DNA of 15,634 bases from Acidimicrobiales bacterium (GTDB taxonomy: Bacteria; Actinomycetota; Acidimicrobiia; Acidimicrobiales; SHLQ01): positions 1 through 15,634 of the forward strand of contig JABDJW010000110.1 in assembly GCA_013002375.1 (NCBI GenBank), given 5' to 3'. Made by a program: the position numbers and the translations under genes. Shown here one piece after another: positions 14,575 through 15,634 of this stretch (the stretch's first letter is position 1; the number at the start of each line of letters is the position of its first letter). The notes beneath the pieces were generated by a model. The model made no database searches. It had not been told where the DNA came from and saw only the letters and a list, made by a program, of their open reading frames with translations.

Positions 14575-14580
14575 TAACAT
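14575..14580 (+). promoter_or_regulatory. Candidate -10 box for the SHOCT gene
   Basis: TAACAT in the 168-nt gap after whiG is the most AT-rich -10-like hexamer there. It would give a leader of about 75 nt before the ATG at 14663. No -35 at standard spacing is convincing; TTGGGT at 14548 is 21 nt away. Confidence 0.35.
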
Positions 14581-14662
14581 AGAGGGTCGGTTTTCAAGGC
14601 GGGTCACACACACTTCAGCGAGCGAATCGGCGCCCAGAGAGCGGCGCACGAACGGAGGGACC

Positions 14663-15007
14663 ATGGCCAAGCAACGAACGAGTTTCGCGAAATTGCAGCG
14701 CGAACGGGCCAAAGCGGCCAAAAAGGCTGCGAAGCAAGCGAGCCGGCAGGGTCGTGACGTCGATCCCTCGAGCCCGGCCGGCGCGATGGGCGGCGGCGAA
14801 GTGGCCGTCGAGGTCGAAGACCACGAACCAGAATTCGAAGAAGGTTCGATCATCGCCCAGATGTTCGAAGGCAAGGGCGAGTTGTCGGCCCCCGAGTTGC
14901 TCGAAATGGTCGAGCAAGTGCACAAGAAGCGTGAGGCCGGCCTGATCACCGCCGACGAGTTCGAAGAAGCCAAGGTCGAGATCTTCGCTCGACTGCCCAT
15001 GGACTGA
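14663..15007 (+). CDS. SHOCT-domain protein with basic N-terminus
   Basis: The 114-residue product begins with a strongly basic helical segment (1-31; KLQRERAKAAKKAAKQASR) that could bind nucleic acid or acidic phospholipids. A glycine-rich and then acidic stretch follows (about 40-62). The C-terminal SHOCT motif (about 75-110) has LSAPELLEMVEQVHKKREAG then LITADEFEEAKVEIF; the Leu...Gly-(Leu/Ile)-(Ile/Leu)-Thr...Glu-Phe pattern is typical. SHOCT segments are short oligomerisation modules found at protein ends; the biological role here is unknown. The ATG at 14663 has a clear Shine-Dalgarno (GGAGGGA, 14654-14660). The same frame runs open back to 14552, but that part is poorly protein-like. 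A stem-loop starts two bases after its stop. Confidence 0.88.
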   Translation: MAKQRTSFAKLQRERAKAAKKAAKQASRQGRDVDPSSPAGAMGGGEVAVEVEDHEPEFEEGSIIAQMFEGKGELSAPELLEMVEQVHKKREAGLITADEFEEAKVEIFARLPMD

Positions 15008-15008
15008 G

Positions 15009-15025
15009 GCAACCCTTCGGGTTGC
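15009..15025 (+). terminator. Stem-loop right after the SHOCT gene
   Basis: GCAACCC-TTC-GGGTTGC is a perfect 7-bp stem starting two bases after the stop codon at 15007. It lacks a downstream T-run, which is common for terminators in high-GC actinobacteria. It most likely ends the SHOCT transcript. Confidence 0.6.
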
Positions 15026-15079
15026 TGCGAGTTGCTCGCCTGGCGGCTCACAACGTGGGTCGCTCATCGCCCTACCGGC

Positions 15080-15130
15080 CGAACTGGTTGGAACCATCAT
15101 GCACTGGTGTCGGTTTTTCCAACCAGTTCG
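15080..15130. terminator. 14-bp inverted repeat between convergent genes
   Basis: A perfect 14-bp arm (CGAACTGGTTGGAA, 15080-15093) is repeated in reverse complement at 15117-15130, around a 23-nt loop. It lies between the plus-strand SHOCT gene and the minus-strand M23 gene, so a bidirectional terminator is the simplest reading. The plus-strand transcript continues AAAATCTT after the stem and no true T-tract follows on either strand. A protein-binding palindrome or a remnant of a small mobile repeat are alternatives. Confidence 0.6.
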
Positions 15131-15162
15131 AAAATCTTGGCCGTTCGCGAGCCGGGCGCGGG

Positions 15163-15634
15163 TCAGGCGACGAGGCGCACTCGGCGGACCGGTATGGCGC
15201 GAAAGAGCATCGCGGGGTCGATGTAGACATCGTCGAACAGCGCGCCGAAGTGGAAGGCCTCGCCCGCGGTCCCGATTGCTTGACCCTGGCTGACCCGTTG
15301 GCCTCGACGAACAGTGACGTCACGCAGGAACGAGTATGTGGTTCGGAGCACGAGCGAGTGGTGCACCGTCACATGACGCGTCGCGCCGATCGAGCCCGCG
15401 AACGTGACGGTTCCGGCGGCGGATGCCCGAACGGTTTGGCCCGGCTCGGTGTCGTACTCGATACCCCGGTTGCCCGGCCGCCACGGTTGATCGGCCGGTG
15501 GTGGACGGAACGGATCGAGCACCGGTGCCTCGACCGGCGGTCGGTGGACCGAGGCGCTCGGCTGGTGCCGAGTGCTCGCCGGCCGCAGGGGTTCGGAGAG
15601 CCCGGCTGGGGCCGCGAGCGCGATGGCGGCGACC
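15163..15634 (-). CDS. Secreted M23/LytM-fold protein with degenerate zinc site (5' end beyond window)
   Basis: The reading frame enters from the window end, so the start is missing. The visible 156 residues open with the end of a hydrophobic signal segment (VAAIALAAPAG), then a Pro/Arg/Ser-rich linker, then an M23 (LytM) peptidase-like domain: NRGIEYDTEPGQTVRASAAG, TVTFAGSIG, HVTVHHSLVLRTTYSFL, GQRVSQGQAIGTAG, AFHFGALFDDVYIDP. The fold markers are all there, but the usual HRGxD reads NRGIE, the YAHL histidine is YSFL, and HLHF reads AFHF. Thus most zinc or catalytic histidines are absent and the protein is probably not a working endopeptidase. It may be a regulator of cell-wall hydrolases, like EnvC or NlpD in other bacteria. 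Its place beside whiG matches M23 genes before rpsB in Streptomyces. A GTG at 15522 is an internal start candidate only. Confidence 0.85.
   Translation of the reverse strand, partial: VAAIALAAPAGLSEPLRPASTRHQPSASVHRPPVEAPVLDPFRPPPADQPWRPGNRGIEYDTEPGQTVRASAAGTVTFAGSIGATRHVTVHHSLVLRTTYSFLRDVTVRRGQRVSQGQAIGTAGEAFHFGALFDDVYIDPAMLFRAIPVRRVRLVA

Noticed and set aside
14552..14662. 37-residue N-terminal extension of the SHOCT protein
   Set aside because: The stretch lacks protein-like character and contains the likely promoter, and the ATG at 14663 has a strong Shine-Dalgarno.

Overview
This is a high-GC actinobacterial chromosome segment. Gene order, rather than any single gene, points to the phylum: rplS, then further on comM-dprA-xerC-whiG, a SHOCT protein and an M23-type protein facing them. 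In Streptomyces-like genomes this order leads into rpsB-tsf. Very high GC, GTG starts, likely leaderless starts, proline/threonine-rich lipoproteins and a tiny membrane protein directly after rplS suggest Acidimicrobiia (Ilumatobacter-like). That placement is an inference I could not test by search.

Layout. (1) 169-877, plus strand: rplS (ribosomal protein L19), a 36-residue single-span membrane protein and a 69-residue Cys/His zinc-finger-like protein. (2) 900-1286, minus strand: the YraN/UPF0102 nuclease-like gene, divergent from (3) 1399-1773, a lipoprotein c-type cytochrome. The gap between these two holds a 19-bp tandem repeat. (4) 1850-4465: a membrane-anchored GAF-like/GGDEF/EAL cyclic-di-GMP protein. 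(5) 4466-4667: a hairpin-rich gap before an MFS transporter (4668-5837). (6) 5862-7106: a beta-propeller-like lipoprotein, convergent with (7) 8333-8881 and 7116-8336 on the minus strand: a SigE-like/ECF sigma factor overlapping by 4 bp a single-span membrane protein with a large outer domain, probably its regulator. (8) 9034-11743: comM (yifB) overlapping dprA by 8 bp, which handle incoming single-stranded DNA. (9) 11814-12743: an SGNH-hydrolase-like lipoprotein. (10) 12789-14494: xerC and whiG, 8 nt apart. (11) 14663-15007: a SHOCT-domain protein ending at a hairpin. (12) 15163-15634, minus strand: a secreted M23/LytM-fold protein, cut by the window edge and apparently lacking most zinc ligands.

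How the genes work together. Housekeeping genes frame the window: translation, DNA uptake and processing, chromosome-dimer resolution, and a WhiG/FliA-type sigma factor. Between yraN and comM sits an accessory block of c-di-GMP signalling, transport, electron transfer and an envelope-sensing sigma system. In the usual actinobacterial arrangement yraN precedes comM directly, so the block, together with the inverted yraN, looks like a lineage-specific insertion or rearrangement. A c-di-GMP enzyme and whiG in one window is notable because Streptomyces WhiG is controlled by the c-di-GMP-responsive anti-sigma factor RsiG; a link here is only a hypothesis.

I found no CRISPR array, tRNA, rRNA or insertion sequence. 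There is no clear evidence for an entirely new system. The best candidates are the sigma factor with a propeller-like membrane partner, the ligand-poor M23 protein, the low-GC patch in the xerC catalytic core, and the structured gaps at 4570-4619 and 15080-15130.
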